From contig JAYQOT010000002.1 of the NCBI GenBank assembly GCA_038144955.1, forward strand, positions 11,485 through 75,484: a stretch of 64,000 nucleotides of DNA. Reading direction: 5' to 3'. The number at the start of each line of letters is the position of its first letter. The first letter of the stretch is position 1. This document shows, in pieces, positions 33,084 to 42,700 of this stretch. Made by a program: the position numbers and the translations under genes. Source of the stretch: Ga0077527 sp038144955. Lineage in GTDB: Bacteria > Pseudomonadota > Gammaproteobacteria > Burkholderiales > SG8-41. Under the pieces are notes generated by a model. That model saw nothing but the letters and a program-made list of their open reading frames with translations. It was not told the origin of the DNA and did not search any database.

Positions 33084-34193
33084 TCAACGCAATCGCTGAT
33101 CGACGAACGCCGCCAGATCGCCGGGCAGATTTCCGGTGGACTTGGCACGCCGGTAGGCTTCCTGCGCTTCAGGGCCGCGCCCCAGCGCATCAAGCGAGAG
33201 CCCCAGGCCTAGCAGCCACACACCCGAATTGCCGCGCTGCCGCAACGCCCGTTCGAACATCTCCACCGCTTCGACATGCTTCTGCTGACGCTGCAACAGC
33301 CCTGCATAAAACGCGGCGTACTCCGCACTGCCTCCGGCGTGGTCAGCGCTGCGACCCAGTGTCTGCACCGCGGCATCCAATTCACCCTGCTCGATCTGCA
33401 AACGCGCCAGCGCCATGGCAAAACCATATTGCGACGGTGCGAGATTCAGCCCTTCCTGCAGCACTTTCGCGGCCTCCACGAACTGACGTACATCGAGCAT
33501 GGTTCCGACCAGGGCCTGCCGCGCGGCATGATGCGTGGGCAGAATAGCCAGCGTCGCCTCGAACGCGGCGCGGGCGTCGCCGGACCTGCCCTGATGCAAC
33601 GCTGCAACTCCCCTGGCGTATTCGGCATCGGCACGCTGCCTGGGCGTGAGTTCGCGAACCTGTTTTGAGATTTCCACGCGCGGACTCGGCTCGGGTTTCC
33701 CCGCAGCTGCCACCGCCTTCGCCGGCGCACTGCGTTGCGCTGCGGGTGCGGGCGCGGGCGCGGGAGGTGCAGTGCGCTCTGGCGCCCCTGCTCGTTCTTC
33801 GCGCCCAACAATGGCCGCCGTGGTCACCCCGGTTGACGGGACTGATGCCTGCTGCAGCGGCAACTCTGAAATATTCGACAGTTCGAAACTCATGCGCTGG
33901 GCAATCATTTCCACGGATTCCGGCTCGACTGGCGCTTTTGGCACCGCCGGTTTTGCTGCCGGCACTGCCGGCTGCACAGGCTGCACGGCGCCCCGGTTAC
34001 GCTGTGCAAACCACCACCCCCCAACAGCAAGTGCGATAACCACCGCAACCGCGGCAACGACTATCGGCATCCTGCTGGACACCTCGGGCGTGTTCCCCGG
34101 CAAGGCACGCACATGCGCAGGAATGCGGTTGCGTTCGGCGCTCGATGCGCGCCGCCGCTCCAGATCCATCAGCATTTGATTGATGACGCTCAT
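33084..34193 (-). CDS. mshN: MSHA pilus biogenesis protein MshN (TPR protein)
   Basis: 369 residues. MSVINQMLMDLERRRAS is the MshN start signature. One helix (IVVAAVAVVIALAVGGWWFA), a Pro/Ala linker with heavy A-P-A repeats, and a C-terminal TPR array (ADAEYARGVAALHQGRSGDARAAFEATL onward) predicted to be periplasmic. The ATG at 34193 overlaps the mshM stop by four bases, so the longer frame is rejected. Probably scaffolds pilus assembly with MshM, which resembles ExeA/GspA. Last gene of the msh locus. Confidence 0.9.
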   Translation of the reverse strand: MSVINQMLMDLERRRASSAERNRIPAHVRALPGNTPEVSSRMPIVVAAVAVVIALAVGGWWFAQRNRGAVQPVQPAVPAAKPAVPKAPVEPESVEMIAQRMSFELSNISELPLQQASVPSTGVTTAAIVGREERAGAPERTAPPAPAPAPAAQRSAPAKAVAAAGKPEPSPRVEISKQVRELTPRQRADAEYARGVAALHQGRSGDARAAFEATLAILPTHHAARQALVGTMLDVRQFVEAAKVLQEGLNLAPSQYGFAMALARLQIEQGELDAAVQTLGRSADHAGGSAEYAAFYAGLLQRQQKHVEAVEMFERALRQRGNSGVWLLGLGLSLDALGRGPEAQEAYRRAKSTGNLPGDLAAFVDQRLR

Positions 34194-35077
34194 GCGAACC
34201 AGGCCAGCGTCAAACCGCAAACCACCACCACTGCCGCCATCCCGAATACCCACCACCTTGATGGCGGGACGGCTGCCGGCGTATCGGCCGCTGCCGAGCG
34301 CACATGTTTAAGCAATACCTGCTGCAAGCCTTCACCGAAAGCCAGCAACAGCGCCTTGTGCGCGATGATGTTGATCAGCCGCGGCACGCCGTGGCTGGCT
34401 TTATGGATTTCCCGCACGGCGGCGGACACGAACACGCGATCTCCGCGATGTCCGGCCACCCGCAGGCGGTGCGACAGGTAATGATCGACCTCGTCGCGGG
34501 TCAATGCCGACAACCGGTACTGGAAAGTAATGCGCTGACGCAGTTGACGCACAGCATCCTGCGCCAGTCGGGTATCGAGCTCGGGTTGACCGAACAGGAC
34601 CACCTGCAGCAATTTGCGTTTCTCCGTTTCGAGATTCGTCAGCAGGCGCAGCGCCTCCAGCGTCTCGTCAGGCATGGCCTGCGCCTCGTCGAGACAGACC
34701 ACCACGGTCTTGCCCTGGCGTGCAAAATTGAGCAATGACCTCGACAATTCCTTGAGCAGCTGATGCTGGTCGGATTCGCGCGGCAGGGATATGCCCAGTT
34801 CATCCGAAAGCGCAAACATCAGCGTGCGCGGCTCCAGATAGGGATTGGGTATGTAGGCCGACACGAACCGTGCATCAAGCGCGGCCAGGAACCGCCGGCA
34901 CAGCAACGTCTTGCCGGTGCCGACCTCGCCGGTGACCTTCATGAACCCTTCACCGTTGCGCGTGGCAACGAGCAGGGTGTTCAGGGCTTCCTGGTGTGAA
35001 TTGCAAGCGTAGGCAAAGCTGGTGTCCGGCGTTATGCCGAACGGCGGCTCACGCAGACCGAAATACGCTTCATACAT
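34190..35077 (-). CDS. mshM: MSHA pilus biogenesis ATPase MshM (ExeA-like)
   Basis: 295 residues: MYEAYFGLREPPFGITPDTSF, the ExeA/GspA start; Walker A GEVGTGKTLLCRR (about 50-62); Walker B VVVCLDEAQAMP; sensor region VVLFGQPELDTRL; and RLSALTRDEVDHYLSHRL. A single helix ends the protein (WWVFGMAAVVVVCGLTLAWF), so the AAA+ domain is cytoplasmic and tethered at its C-terminus. Likely helps place or assemble the MshL secretin, by analogy with ExeA. Confidence 0.93.
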   Translation of the reverse strand: MYEAYFGLREPPFGITPDTSFAYACNSHQEALNTLLVATRNGEGFMKVTGEVGTGKTLLCRRFLAALDARFVSAYIPNPYLEPRTLMFALSDELGISLPRESDQHQLLKELSRSLLNFARQGKTVVVCLDEAQAMPDETLEALRLLTNLETEKRKLLQVVLFGQPELDTRLAQDAVRQLRQRITFQYRLSALTRDEVDHYLSHRLRVAGHRGDRVFVSAAVREIHKASHGVPRLINIIAHKALLLAFGEGLQQVLLKHVRSAAADTPAAVPPSRWWVFGMAAVVVVCGLTLAWFA

Positions 35078-35089
35078 GGTGCCAGCGTA

Positions 35090-36853
35090 TCACCGTTGCG
35101 GCTCCGGCGTACCCATGGCGCGTATGCGTTCGCGGGTCTGTGCCAGGTCTTCCTGCCAGTTGCGATCGCTGTGAATGATGGTGGGCTTGAGCAGGATCAC
35201 CAGTTCACTCTTGGTGCTGCTCTGATCGCGCTGGCGGAACAGTTCGCCGACACCAGCGGTATCACCCACGCCCGGCACCTGGCTGCGGCGATTGATGGAC
35301 TGCTGCCGCATCAGGCCGCCGATGGCGACGATGTTGCCATCCTGAACACGGACAATGGTATCAGTTTCGTTGACATCACTGGATGCCAGGGGAAGCGTGA
35401 AGGATCCGAGCGATCCGAGATCGATCACCTTGCGCCGTTCGACCACGCTGCTCACCGAGGGATGGATATGCAGGATGATGTTGTTGTTGGCATCGATCTG
35501 CGGTGTCACGTCGAGGGCGATGCCGGAGAAAAACGGTGCCACGGTGATCGTCGGGGTCACCGTGGTGCTGCTACCGCTGGTGCTTGAAGTCGTGCTGACG
35601 TTGGTTACAAAGAAATCGTCAGTGCCGACTTTGAGCACGGCTTTCTGGTTGTTGATGGTCGCCACCCGCGGGCTCGACAGCACGTTGACCCCGCCCTGGG
35701 TTTCGAGGAACGACAGCAATGCGGCGAAGTTCTTGGTCTGCAAAGCCAGACCGAACAGACCGCCTGCCGCGCCCGACCCCAGTGCCAGCGCACCCGTCAC
35801 CAGTCCTGTAGAGCCCGCTGCCAACGCTGAACTGCTCAGCACACTGCCGTCGGCGGCACGCGCCGTCGGCGCCGTTATCGCGCCGCTGCGGTCAAGGGAG
35901 GCGCCCGGACTGATGATGCCGGCACCGAGCCGGGTGCTGCCGTCGCGGAACCCGGCCCAGTTGATGCCCGCCTGGTAGCCGTCACGCAAACTGACTTCGA
36001 TAATCTTCGCTTCCAGCACGACCTGGCGCTCGACGATGACCTGCATCGCCTTCAGGAACTGCTCGACGTTGCGCAATTCGTTCGGCATGGCACGGACCAC
36101 CACCACCCCCGACTGGGGATTGACCACGACGCTGCGACCGGCTGCGGTGCCGAGAATGGCATTCAGTGATTTCTGGATGTCATCCCAGAAATTTGAATCG
36201 GAACTGGTGGTGACCCTGGTGCTTTCGGCGGCACGCGTTCCGGCGCCACCGGTGGGACCCGTAGTCGGCACCGGCACCGCACCGGGCGCCGGACTGCCGG
36301 GAGCGGCAGAACCATCGGCGATGGAACCGGAACTGACCCGGGTCTGGGTCTGGCCGCGACGCTGTGCCTGCAGGTAATTGACCTGGAAAATGCGGGTTTG
36401 CAGAGCTGCCGGCAGCACCGTGATGCGGTTGCCTTGGACCCCGTAATCGAAACCGTAAAGGTCACGCAAGGTATCCAGCGCCTCGGTCACCGTGACATCC
36501 TTCAGGCTGACCGACAACTCACCCCTCACATCGGGGTGTAACACCATGCTGTAACGGGTGCCGGAGACGATCGCCATGAATACCTGGGATGCAGGGGCGT
36601 TGTTGACCGAGAGATCAAAGCGGGTTTCCGGTTTCTGTGTATCCGCACTCGGCATCTCCACCACCAATGCGGGCAGCAATGCACGGGTGACCGCTTCCGG
36701 CGGCACCGGTTTGCGCACAGCCGCAGCCTGTTCCAGTTCCTTGTTGATGGCATCCAGTGCCGAACTGCCGCTGCGCTGCGGCTCCGCACAACCGGCAACC
36801 AGAACCATCGCCGCAACTGACAGACTGCAAATATTTTTTTCGGTTTTTGTCAT
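35090..36853 (-). CDS. mshL: MSHA outer-membrane secretin MshL
   Basis: 587 residues forming the multimeric outer-membrane channel for the pilus. Lipoprotein signal with lipobox VAGC (Cys22), a short STN-like domain (FDLSVNNAPASQVFMAIVSGTRYSMVLHPDV), a secretin N1-like part (VNPQSGVVVVRAMPNELRNVEQFLKAMQ) and the C-terminal secretin domain (FLETQGGVNVLSSPRVATINNQKAVLKVG, and near the end VVERRKVIDLGSLGSFTLPLAS). A Ser/Gly/Pro/Ala-rich linker (residues about 170-215) and a Gly/Ala/Ser stretch (about 300-355) look flexible. Lipidation suggests a pilotin-free or self-piloting secretin; this is inferred. Confidence 0.94.
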   Translation of the reverse strand: MTKTEKNICSLSVAAMVLVAGCAEPQRSGSSALDAINKELEQAAAVRKPVPPEAVTRALLPALVVEMPSADTQKPETRFDLSVNNAPASQVFMAIVSGTRYSMVLHPDVRGELSVSLKDVTVTEALDTLRDLYGFDYGVQGNRITVLPAALQTRIFQVNYLQAQRRGQTQTRVSSGSIADGSAAPGSPAPGAVPVPTTGPTGGAGTRAAESTRVTTSSDSNFWDDIQKSLNAILGTAAGRSVVVNPQSGVVVVRAMPNELRNVEQFLKAMQVIVERQVVLEAKIIEVSLRDGYQAGINWAGFRDGSTRLGAGIISPGASLDRSGAITAPTARAADGSVLSSSALAAGSTGLVTGALALGSGAAGGLFGLALQTKNFAALLSFLETQGGVNVLSSPRVATINNQKAVLKVGTDDFFVTNVSTTSSTSGSSTTVTPTITVAPFFSGIALDVTPQIDANNNIILHIHPSVSSVVERRKVIDLGSLGSFTLPLASSDVNETDTIVRVQDGNIVAIGGLMRQQSINRRSQVPGVGDTAGVGELFRQRDQSSTKSELVILLKPTIIHSDRNWQEDLAQTRERIRAMGTPEPQR

Positions 36854-36855
36854 TT

Positions 36856-37221
36856 TTATCGCTTGACTGAATCTGCAACGTTCCTGCCGCCGGCTTTCTT
36901 TTCACCAGCCGCGCGCTTGTCCACCTGCGGATACATGCGCAGCACGGTGACCTCCTCACCGTTTTTCAACACCGCCTCTGTTTCCGTCAGTTTCACCAGC
37001 CTGGCCGCACCATACCGCCCGCCCAGTGTCACCATTTCCCCGCTGATCACCGCGATCTTGCGCCCCTGCGACAGCATCACCGACTGCAGCACGGGCCCCA
37101 TGCTCACCGTCGCCGCACCCGCCGCCTCTGCCACGCCTCCCGGCGGCCGCGTCGGATCAGCCAGCCCCTGCGCAAAAGCAGGGAGCGATATCAGCAGCAG
37201 CCACGTGGACGCGGCCTTCAT
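36856..37221 (-). CDS. mshK: MSHA biogenesis protein MshK
   Basis: 121 residues, signal peptide MKAASTWLLLISLPAFAQG, then LADPTRPPGG, the motif shared by MshK and PilP/GspC-type proteins that contact the secretin. The domain GPVLQSVMLSQGRKIAVISGEMVTLGG fits that fold. Start MKAAS at 37221 overlaps the mshJ stop by four bases, preferred over the codon four residues earlier. Predicted periplasmic linker between the inner-membrane IJ complex and MshL. Confidence 0.88.
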   Translation of the reverse strand: MKAASTWLLLISLPAFAQGLADPTRPPGGVAEAAGAATVSMGPVLQSVMLSQGRKIAVISGEMVTLGGRYGAARLVKLTETEAVLKNGEEVTVLRMYPQVDKRAAGEKKAGGRNVADSVKR

Positions 37222-37907
37222 ACGATCAACCACGCCTTGTTGAGGCTCAGCGTATGCACCGTCAGTGCCAGCCTCAACCGCGGATGTTGATCAGCATTCA
37301 ATGCGGCTTTGCCCCAGAACAATTGCCACGGCAGTTTTTCGAGACGGGCAAGATAGGCATGCAATTCCGCATAACTGCCTTCGATCTCGATTTCGAAACT
37401 GTGCTGGTAAATGCTGCGGTTGACCTGGACCGAGGGCTGATCCGGTTTGGCACCGGGCTTGGACATGACCGCGCTCGTCTTGAACTGTTGAACGGGCAGT
37501 TTGCGCAGACTGATCAGGGCCAGTCCCCGATCCCGTGACAGCACGCCTTCGAGCAGCTGGGTGACCTGGTCCGGCGGCACCAGCTGTTTCTGCAGACTCT
37601 GCAGCTTGCCGTCGATTTCGGCGATCTGCTTGCGCAGCTCATCGCGATAGCGCCGTTTCACCGCGTCGGGATCGGTTTGCGCAGCACCGCCGCTCATCAC
37701 CAACTCACCGACCTTGATCTTGGTGCGCGCCTGCACGAGCTGGGAATTCAACTGCTTGCGCTGCTGCTCGAGCGGAGCCAGAGCAAAGGTATCGAACAAC
37801 AGCACCACGGCAGCCACAACCATCGCGGCAATCAATGCCCGCTCACGCAGGGACCTTGCGTTGAATTTGGCGCTCCACTGCTGCCATTGCGCTACGAGCT
37901 GGTCCAT
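37218..37907 (-). CDS. mshJ: MSHA biogenesis protein MshJ (PilO-like)
   Basis: 229 residues: short cytoplasmic N-terminus, one helix (LIAAMVVAAVVLLFDTFAL), a coiled-coil segment (EQQRKQLNSQLVQARTKI, LRKQIAEIDGKLQSLQKQL) and a C-terminal ferredoxin-like region (YQHSFEIEIEGSYAELHAYLARLEKLPWQLFW), the pattern of PilO/GspM alignment proteins. Shares one base with the preceding gene (TGATG). Confidence 0.9.
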   Translation of the reverse strand: MDQLVAQWQQWSAKFNARSLRERALIAAMVVAAVVLLFDTFALAPLEQQRKQLNSQLVQARTKIKVGELVMSGGAAQTDPDAVKRRYRDELRKQIAEIDGKLQSLQKQLVPPDQVTQLLEGVLSRDRGLALISLRKLPVQQFKTSAVMSKPGAKPDQPSVQVNRSIYQHSFEIEIEGSYAELHAYLARLEKLPWQLFWGKAALNADQHPRLRLALTVHTLSLNKAWLIV

Positions 37908-38581
37908 CAGCGCTTCTCCTTGCGTGCCGCGGCCGGATCGGACTCGCTGGTGGCCAGGGCAAATTCAAGGAATCGCGGCGCAGCAATCGCCACCGCCTCT
38001 GCTTTGGCATTCTGGGCGGTATCGGCTGGCGGCAACACCGGGCGCTTTATCTCCAGCGCGGAAAACTCCCTGCCCTTCAGTGCCGGTTCGCCGTTGAGCC
38101 GCTGGATATAAACCGGAACCAGTTCCGGCCTCAGCACCCGGCCTTCGATCGACACATCGCCGCTGCCCGCCACCGTGAATCCGGTCAGCCACAGTCCGTC
38201 AACCGCCTGGCGGGAAAACGCCTGCATGTAGCGCGCGAAGCCATCGCGGTTGCCCAGCGAGCCACCCTCGAGAACAGTCATGCTGTCGCGCGCCGTCTTC
38301 AGTTCCTGCTCGAGCTGCTGCACCTCGGCTTCGAGAGCGGTATTGCCTTTTTTCGCGGCGTTCTCCCCGAGCAAACGGCTGGTATAGGCGCTCTGCGTCT
38401 TCAGCAGCATCTGCGCGGAAGCCAATTCCTCGCGCGCGCCGTTGGCCAGTTGCCGGTCATAAGCCAGCAACCCGGACATCACCACTGCAGCCACCGCCGC
38501 CAGCAGTACCGTGCGATTGAGCGTCAGTTCAACCCGCTGTTTGCGGAAGGCAGACCCGAGCAGGTTGATGTACTGGCTCAT
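37907..38581 (-). CDS. PilN-like MSHA alignment protein (MshI2)
   Basis: 224 residues from MSQYINLLGSAFRKQRVELT, which resembles the PilN start (INLLPWR). One helix (VLLAAVAAVVMSGLLAYD), coiled coil (ALEAEVQQLEQELKTARDSM), and a periplasmic domain (GLWLTGFTVAGSGDVSIEGRVL) typical of PilN/GspL-C. Four-base overlap with mshI. In Vibrio genomes the equivalent is often called MshI2. It pairs with MshJ as PilN with PilO. Confidence 0.88.
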   Translation of the reverse strand: MSQYINLLGSAFRKQRVELTLNRTVLLAAVAAVVMSGLLAYDRQLANGAREELASAQMLLKTQSAYTSRLLGENAAKKGNTALEAEVQQLEQELKTARDSMTVLEGGSLGNRDGFARYMQAFSRQAVDGLWLTGFTVAGSGDVSIEGRVLRPELVPVYIQRLNGEPALKGREFSALEIKRPVLPPADTAQNAKAEAVAIAAPRFLEFALATSESDPAAARKEKR

Positions 38582-39510
38582 CGCACCACCGTTTCCGCGC
38601 GCATGGCGGCGCCGATCAATTGCAGGCACTGGGATTGCCGCAACGGGTTGCGCAACTCCGGTACCCCCGGGAAATCCACGAACTGCTCGAGATCCAGCAG
38701 GCTTACCGGCAGAGTCAGGTTCGAATTCAGGTATTCCACCAGGCGTTCGCCGAACGGCACCTGCGACACCACGACTCGCTGTACGGTGACATTGCGATAC
38801 TGGCGGTCAAAATGATCCAGCGAACGCTGCAATTCCAGCGCAAGTCGATCGAGCAACTTATCGGTGTTGGTTCCGGATTCGAAATCCTGCAACGAAATGT
38901 CGATGGCACGCGACTGATACAGCTCTCCGCCGGAAGTAAAAGTCAGCAGCGCACCGTGTTCGCCGATGCACAGCAATGCGAGTCCCCGCCCTTCTTCCTC
39001 GAGGCAGGATGCAAGATTGCGCTGTGCCAGTTCCGGAACGTCGATCACCGACAACTCGATATCGGCATCGTGGAAGGGTTGCACCGTGGCGGCTATCAGT
39101 TCGTTGCGTGCAACCACGGCCAGCATCTGGGCCTTTCGATTCGCTTCGGCAGCACCCGGCACATGCACGGCATCGACCATCGCGGTCTCGACCGGAAAAT
39201 CGATGAGATCCTTGATCGCCCAGAGCACTGCGGTTTTCGCTTCCGCTGCAGGGACATCCGGCTTGTCGACGGGAAGCATCTGGTAATCGCGGGGCTGCAG
39301 CAATGTCATGCAGAGATAGCGATCCAGATCCAGTTCCTTGCGCAGACGTTTGAGCGTGTCTCTGTCACTGCCCTCCTTGTGAAAAGACTCGCACAGCAGC
39401 ACTTCGGGTCGAGGTTTGCCCACTGTCAGAACATGCGAAAGATCGACACGATCCTGTCGGATATTCAGACACAACCAACCCGGACGCCTTCGCTTTCCGA
39501 ACAAATTCAT
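38578..39510 (-). CDS. mshI: MSHA biogenesis protein MshI (PilM-like)
   Basis: 310 residues without membrane helix, an actin-like PilM/GspL-N-type cytoplasmic ring protein. Signatures are LFGKRRRPGWLCLNIRQDRVDL at the start, TLLQPRDYQMLPVDKPDVP, and LAVVARNELIAATVQPFHDADIELSVIDVPELAQRNL. First gene of the I-N half of the locus, separated from mshQ by the 221-base gap, which contains a possible -35/-10 pair (TTGACT...TACTTT on the minus strand) but no -24/-12 match. Confidence 0.9.
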   Translation of the reverse strand: MNLFGKRRRPGWLCLNIRQDRVDLSHVLTVGKPRPEVLLCESFHKEGSDRDTLKRLRKELDLDRYLCMTLLQPRDYQMLPVDKPDVPAAEAKTAVLWAIKDLIDFPVETAMVDAVHVPGAAEANRKAQMLAVVARNELIAATVQPFHDADIELSVIDVPELAQRNLASCLEEEGRGLALLCIGEHGALLTFTSGGELYQSRAIDISLQDFESGTNTDKLLDRLALELQRSLDHFDRQYRNVTVQRVVVSQVPFGERLVEYLNSNLTLPVSLLDLEQFVDFPGVPELRNPLRQSQCLQLIGAAMRAETVVR

Positions 39511-39657
39511 TCGTGAATGGCGCTAATTGGAATCAAATTGGCTGAAAGTAGCATATATTGTATTGAAGTCAAAGACTTATACCACATTTAGTGAGTGCGT
39601 GAATAGGCTTGATTTTGTAACCCATTGATAAATATGGTTATTTTAAAAAGGGGAGCA

Positions 39658-39672
39658 ACCCTGATTCAGGGT
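39658..39672 (-). other. Perfect 15-bp inverted repeat after mshQ
   Basis: ACCCTGA-A-TCAGGGT on the minus strand, followed by TGCTCCCCTTTTT. It may be a weak terminator for mshQ. The remaining bases of the 39511-39731 gap are AT-rich and should contain the promoter of the mshI-N genes; no further structure is clear. Confidence 0.4.
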
Positions 39673-39731
39673 GTGCTGGCAGCGATTCCGGGAATGCAAA
39701 TTTCAAGCCGAGGATTTCCCCCGGAAAGCGT

Positions 39732-42700
39732 TTAATTGAAACGCTCCTGGCGATAGATGGTTTCATCGCCACGACGGATCCCGAATCGTGCGCGTGCAGA
39801 AGGATCCTTGGTATGGGTGCCGGGTGGATTGCACCAGTTGCCGCGCAAATGCGTTTTGTTCGCAGCCGTCGCTGTCGCCGGTGCGAATGCGGAGCAGGCA
39901 TCAGCGGAACCACCCGTACCCAGATTTACCGCGACATCGACGCTGTTCACGACGCCGACGGGTACTGACAGCGTGATCGCGCCGCGACCGGAACTGATTG
40001 CACTGATCGAAGAAACGGAAGTCGTGCCGCCGCCGACCTGGTTGCCGAGACCGACGTCCGTTGTCGCCAGCGTCGTACAACTGTCACTGACGTTGGTAAT
40101 GTAGAACGTGCCGTCCCAGTACTGGGTTTCCATCGGCAGGCGCAAGGGCAGCAATTTCGAACTGCTGGCATTGGTCAGGCGCAGCCGACCGAAGCGAAAT
40201 CCCGCGCCATTGTCAAAAGCAATGCCCGGGCCGCCACCATTGAATACCAGTGGAGAGGCCGCGGTAATCGTGCCCTGGTCAGTGGCGTTATCGGTTGCAT
40301 CATTCGCCGATACCGTCAGCGCAATCGCTGCAGTAAACGGTGCAACCGGACTCGCCCTGTCATAACTAAGCTGTCCGGATGCCGATGCCGTGTAAGTTCC
40401 TGTACCTGAGCCAGAGGTCGCGGCGGGCGTGCCTATGCTGGCAAAGTTGAGCGTCACCGGCGACGAACCGTCGGCGTACGATTCGGTGAACTGCGGTTTC
40501 AGCGTAGCGGTGTTCAGCGGATAGTTGGCGGTCACGGTTCCGCCTGCATTGACCGCTTCGATGGTCGCAGACGGACGCATCAATGACTGGTACCAGAATG
40601 GCTGACCGATATAGGTAAACGATCTCGAACCGCAGGTTTCATTGCCGAATGTCAGCAGCATCGGCGTGCTGGGCGCTGTAAACACAAATCGGTCCGGAAC
40701 AAACCGGCCAACCGCCAGCGGTGCAGCCGACTGGCAGACAAAGCGGCCGGTGGCACTGCAGTCCGCAGGTGTGCCGTCGGTCTTGTCGATCAGCGCAAAG
40801 TCGGTATCGACCAGCGTCAGGTTGAATGCTCCCGCCTCGCTGTACGTCGCTGTGGAACTTGTGCGCACTCCGGCACCACTGAAAGTTCCGAGGTCCAGCG
40901 TACCGTTGACGCACCCTCCCGGCAGCGTGCAAGTCAGCGTATCGACCGTCGGACTGGTGTCGTAATTGGCGGAGAGCGGTGACGGTGTAACCGTAATGGT
41001 AAAGGGCTGTCCCGCCTTGTGCACCCGCCCGCCGGTTGCGACGGTGTTATCGAGCAATCGTGCGGTACCGGCGGTCGACCAGTTGGTGTCTCTGACGCTG
41101 ACCGAAAAACTCGCGGGCCGTATCGCAAACGCATCCGTCGAACAGCCGACCAGGGTTCCGCCAGGGGTGTTGGTGATGCGGAACCGGGCAATTTTCCACA
41201 CGTTGTTTTCTGTCACGCCGATAGTTTTTCTGCCGTTGTCGCCTCCGACGAACGTCGGATCGGGAGTGATGGTCTGGATGACTGCCCAGTTGACATTGTC
41301 ACAGCCAGTGCTGGGATCTACAGTCCCCGAGACATTGCTTGCGTCGATCAATTCGATTCGCACGTCCCCTGTGAAATTGGTGTCAATGGAGCTGCGGTTG
41401 TTCCTGATCGCGATGATGTCGACATTGAATGGAACGCCAGCCACCTTGGTGTTGATATTGCCGGTGACGGCGCCGCCGGCGGTACCCGTATCATAAGCAT
41501 TGAACCGGCCGATACCATTGGCTACCGCTTGCGGCGCACCCACCACGAAATCACCAACACCGGTCACGCCGCTAACCTGGATGGATGTGGCACTGCGTGA
41601 TGCCGTAGTCGTGCTGTTCCATATCGCGCCGTCCCAGCGCTGCACCTCAAACACACTGGTATCCGCCCCGCCATCGAGATCGCCCGCAATCCAGTTGAAG
41701 GTCGCATCCAGATTGGCGAACGTGGTGCTGTTGTTGGTAACGGTCCAGTAACGGTTCACACTGGCCGCAGGATTAATGCCGGAATTCGCGATATCGGGAT
41801 GATCGCTGCCCGTGGCACGAACAGTGACGTCACCGGCTGTGACCGTATTGAACACGAGATCGGCCGGAGAATAAGTTGTTCCGGTGCCAACCGGAAACGT
41901 GCGGGTGACCGAGCCGGCCGTGGGCAAGGCCCACCGCAGATTCCCGGCGACAAATCCGTTGGTGCGCGAAATGGCTCCGTTGGTATTGTTCGACACGAAA
42001 AACGTATTGGTTCCGGGTATGACCGCGCCATTGGTCAGAATCAGCGCATTCGATACCGTCACGTTATGGGTGCCGGTCAGCGTCAGGCCATTGGCGTTGT
42101 TCAGCGTAAGATCGGCGAAGGTGGTGGTGCCGGCGTTGGTGCCGGTGATGCTTTGCGCTGCAGTCCCCCCAAAAGTGTAAACGCCGGCTCCCGAATTGAA
42201 TGTGCCGTTGTTGGTGAAGTTGCCGTTGAAATCCACCGGTTCCGTCACCGTGTTGTTGTTCCAGGTTCCGCCAGTGCTCACCGTGAAGGAACCATTGAAG
42301 ATCTTGGTGCCCGTGGTGTTGGTCATCGCCAACGTGCCTGCAACCGTGGTCGCGCCGTTGACCGTAAAGCTGTTTGAGGCGTTGAGCACCCCGGACTGCA
42401 CGGACAACGCCCCGTTCACGGTAGTGACGCCGGCCGTGGTGGCCGCCTGGGTCCCGGTTTTCAGTATGGTGAGGTTGTTGTAGGTATAGGCTGGCAGGGA
42501 TTGGGTCACCGAGGCGCCATTAAGAATGACGGTACCGTTGCCGGCGGTAAAGGTCGAATTACCTCCGAAATTCCGACCCACCCGCAGCGTACCCTGCCCG
42601 CTGAAGGTGATGAACATCCGCGCCGTGCTGTTGAAGTCTCCACCGGTATTGGTTGCGCCGAAATCTCCCGTGACATTGACGGCTGTCGATGCACCGTCGG

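Noticed and set aside
39560..39640. Sigma-54 site before mshI
   Set aside because: The TGG words present (e.g. TGGTATAAGTCTTTG, TGGGTTACAAAATCA on the minus strand) lack GC at the required distance.
42000..42700. Repetitive DNA in mshQ considered as CRISPR or tandem repeat array
   Set aside because: Similarity is at protein level (GGTWNNN-like turns) and the DNA units are irregular with no constant repeat or spacer.
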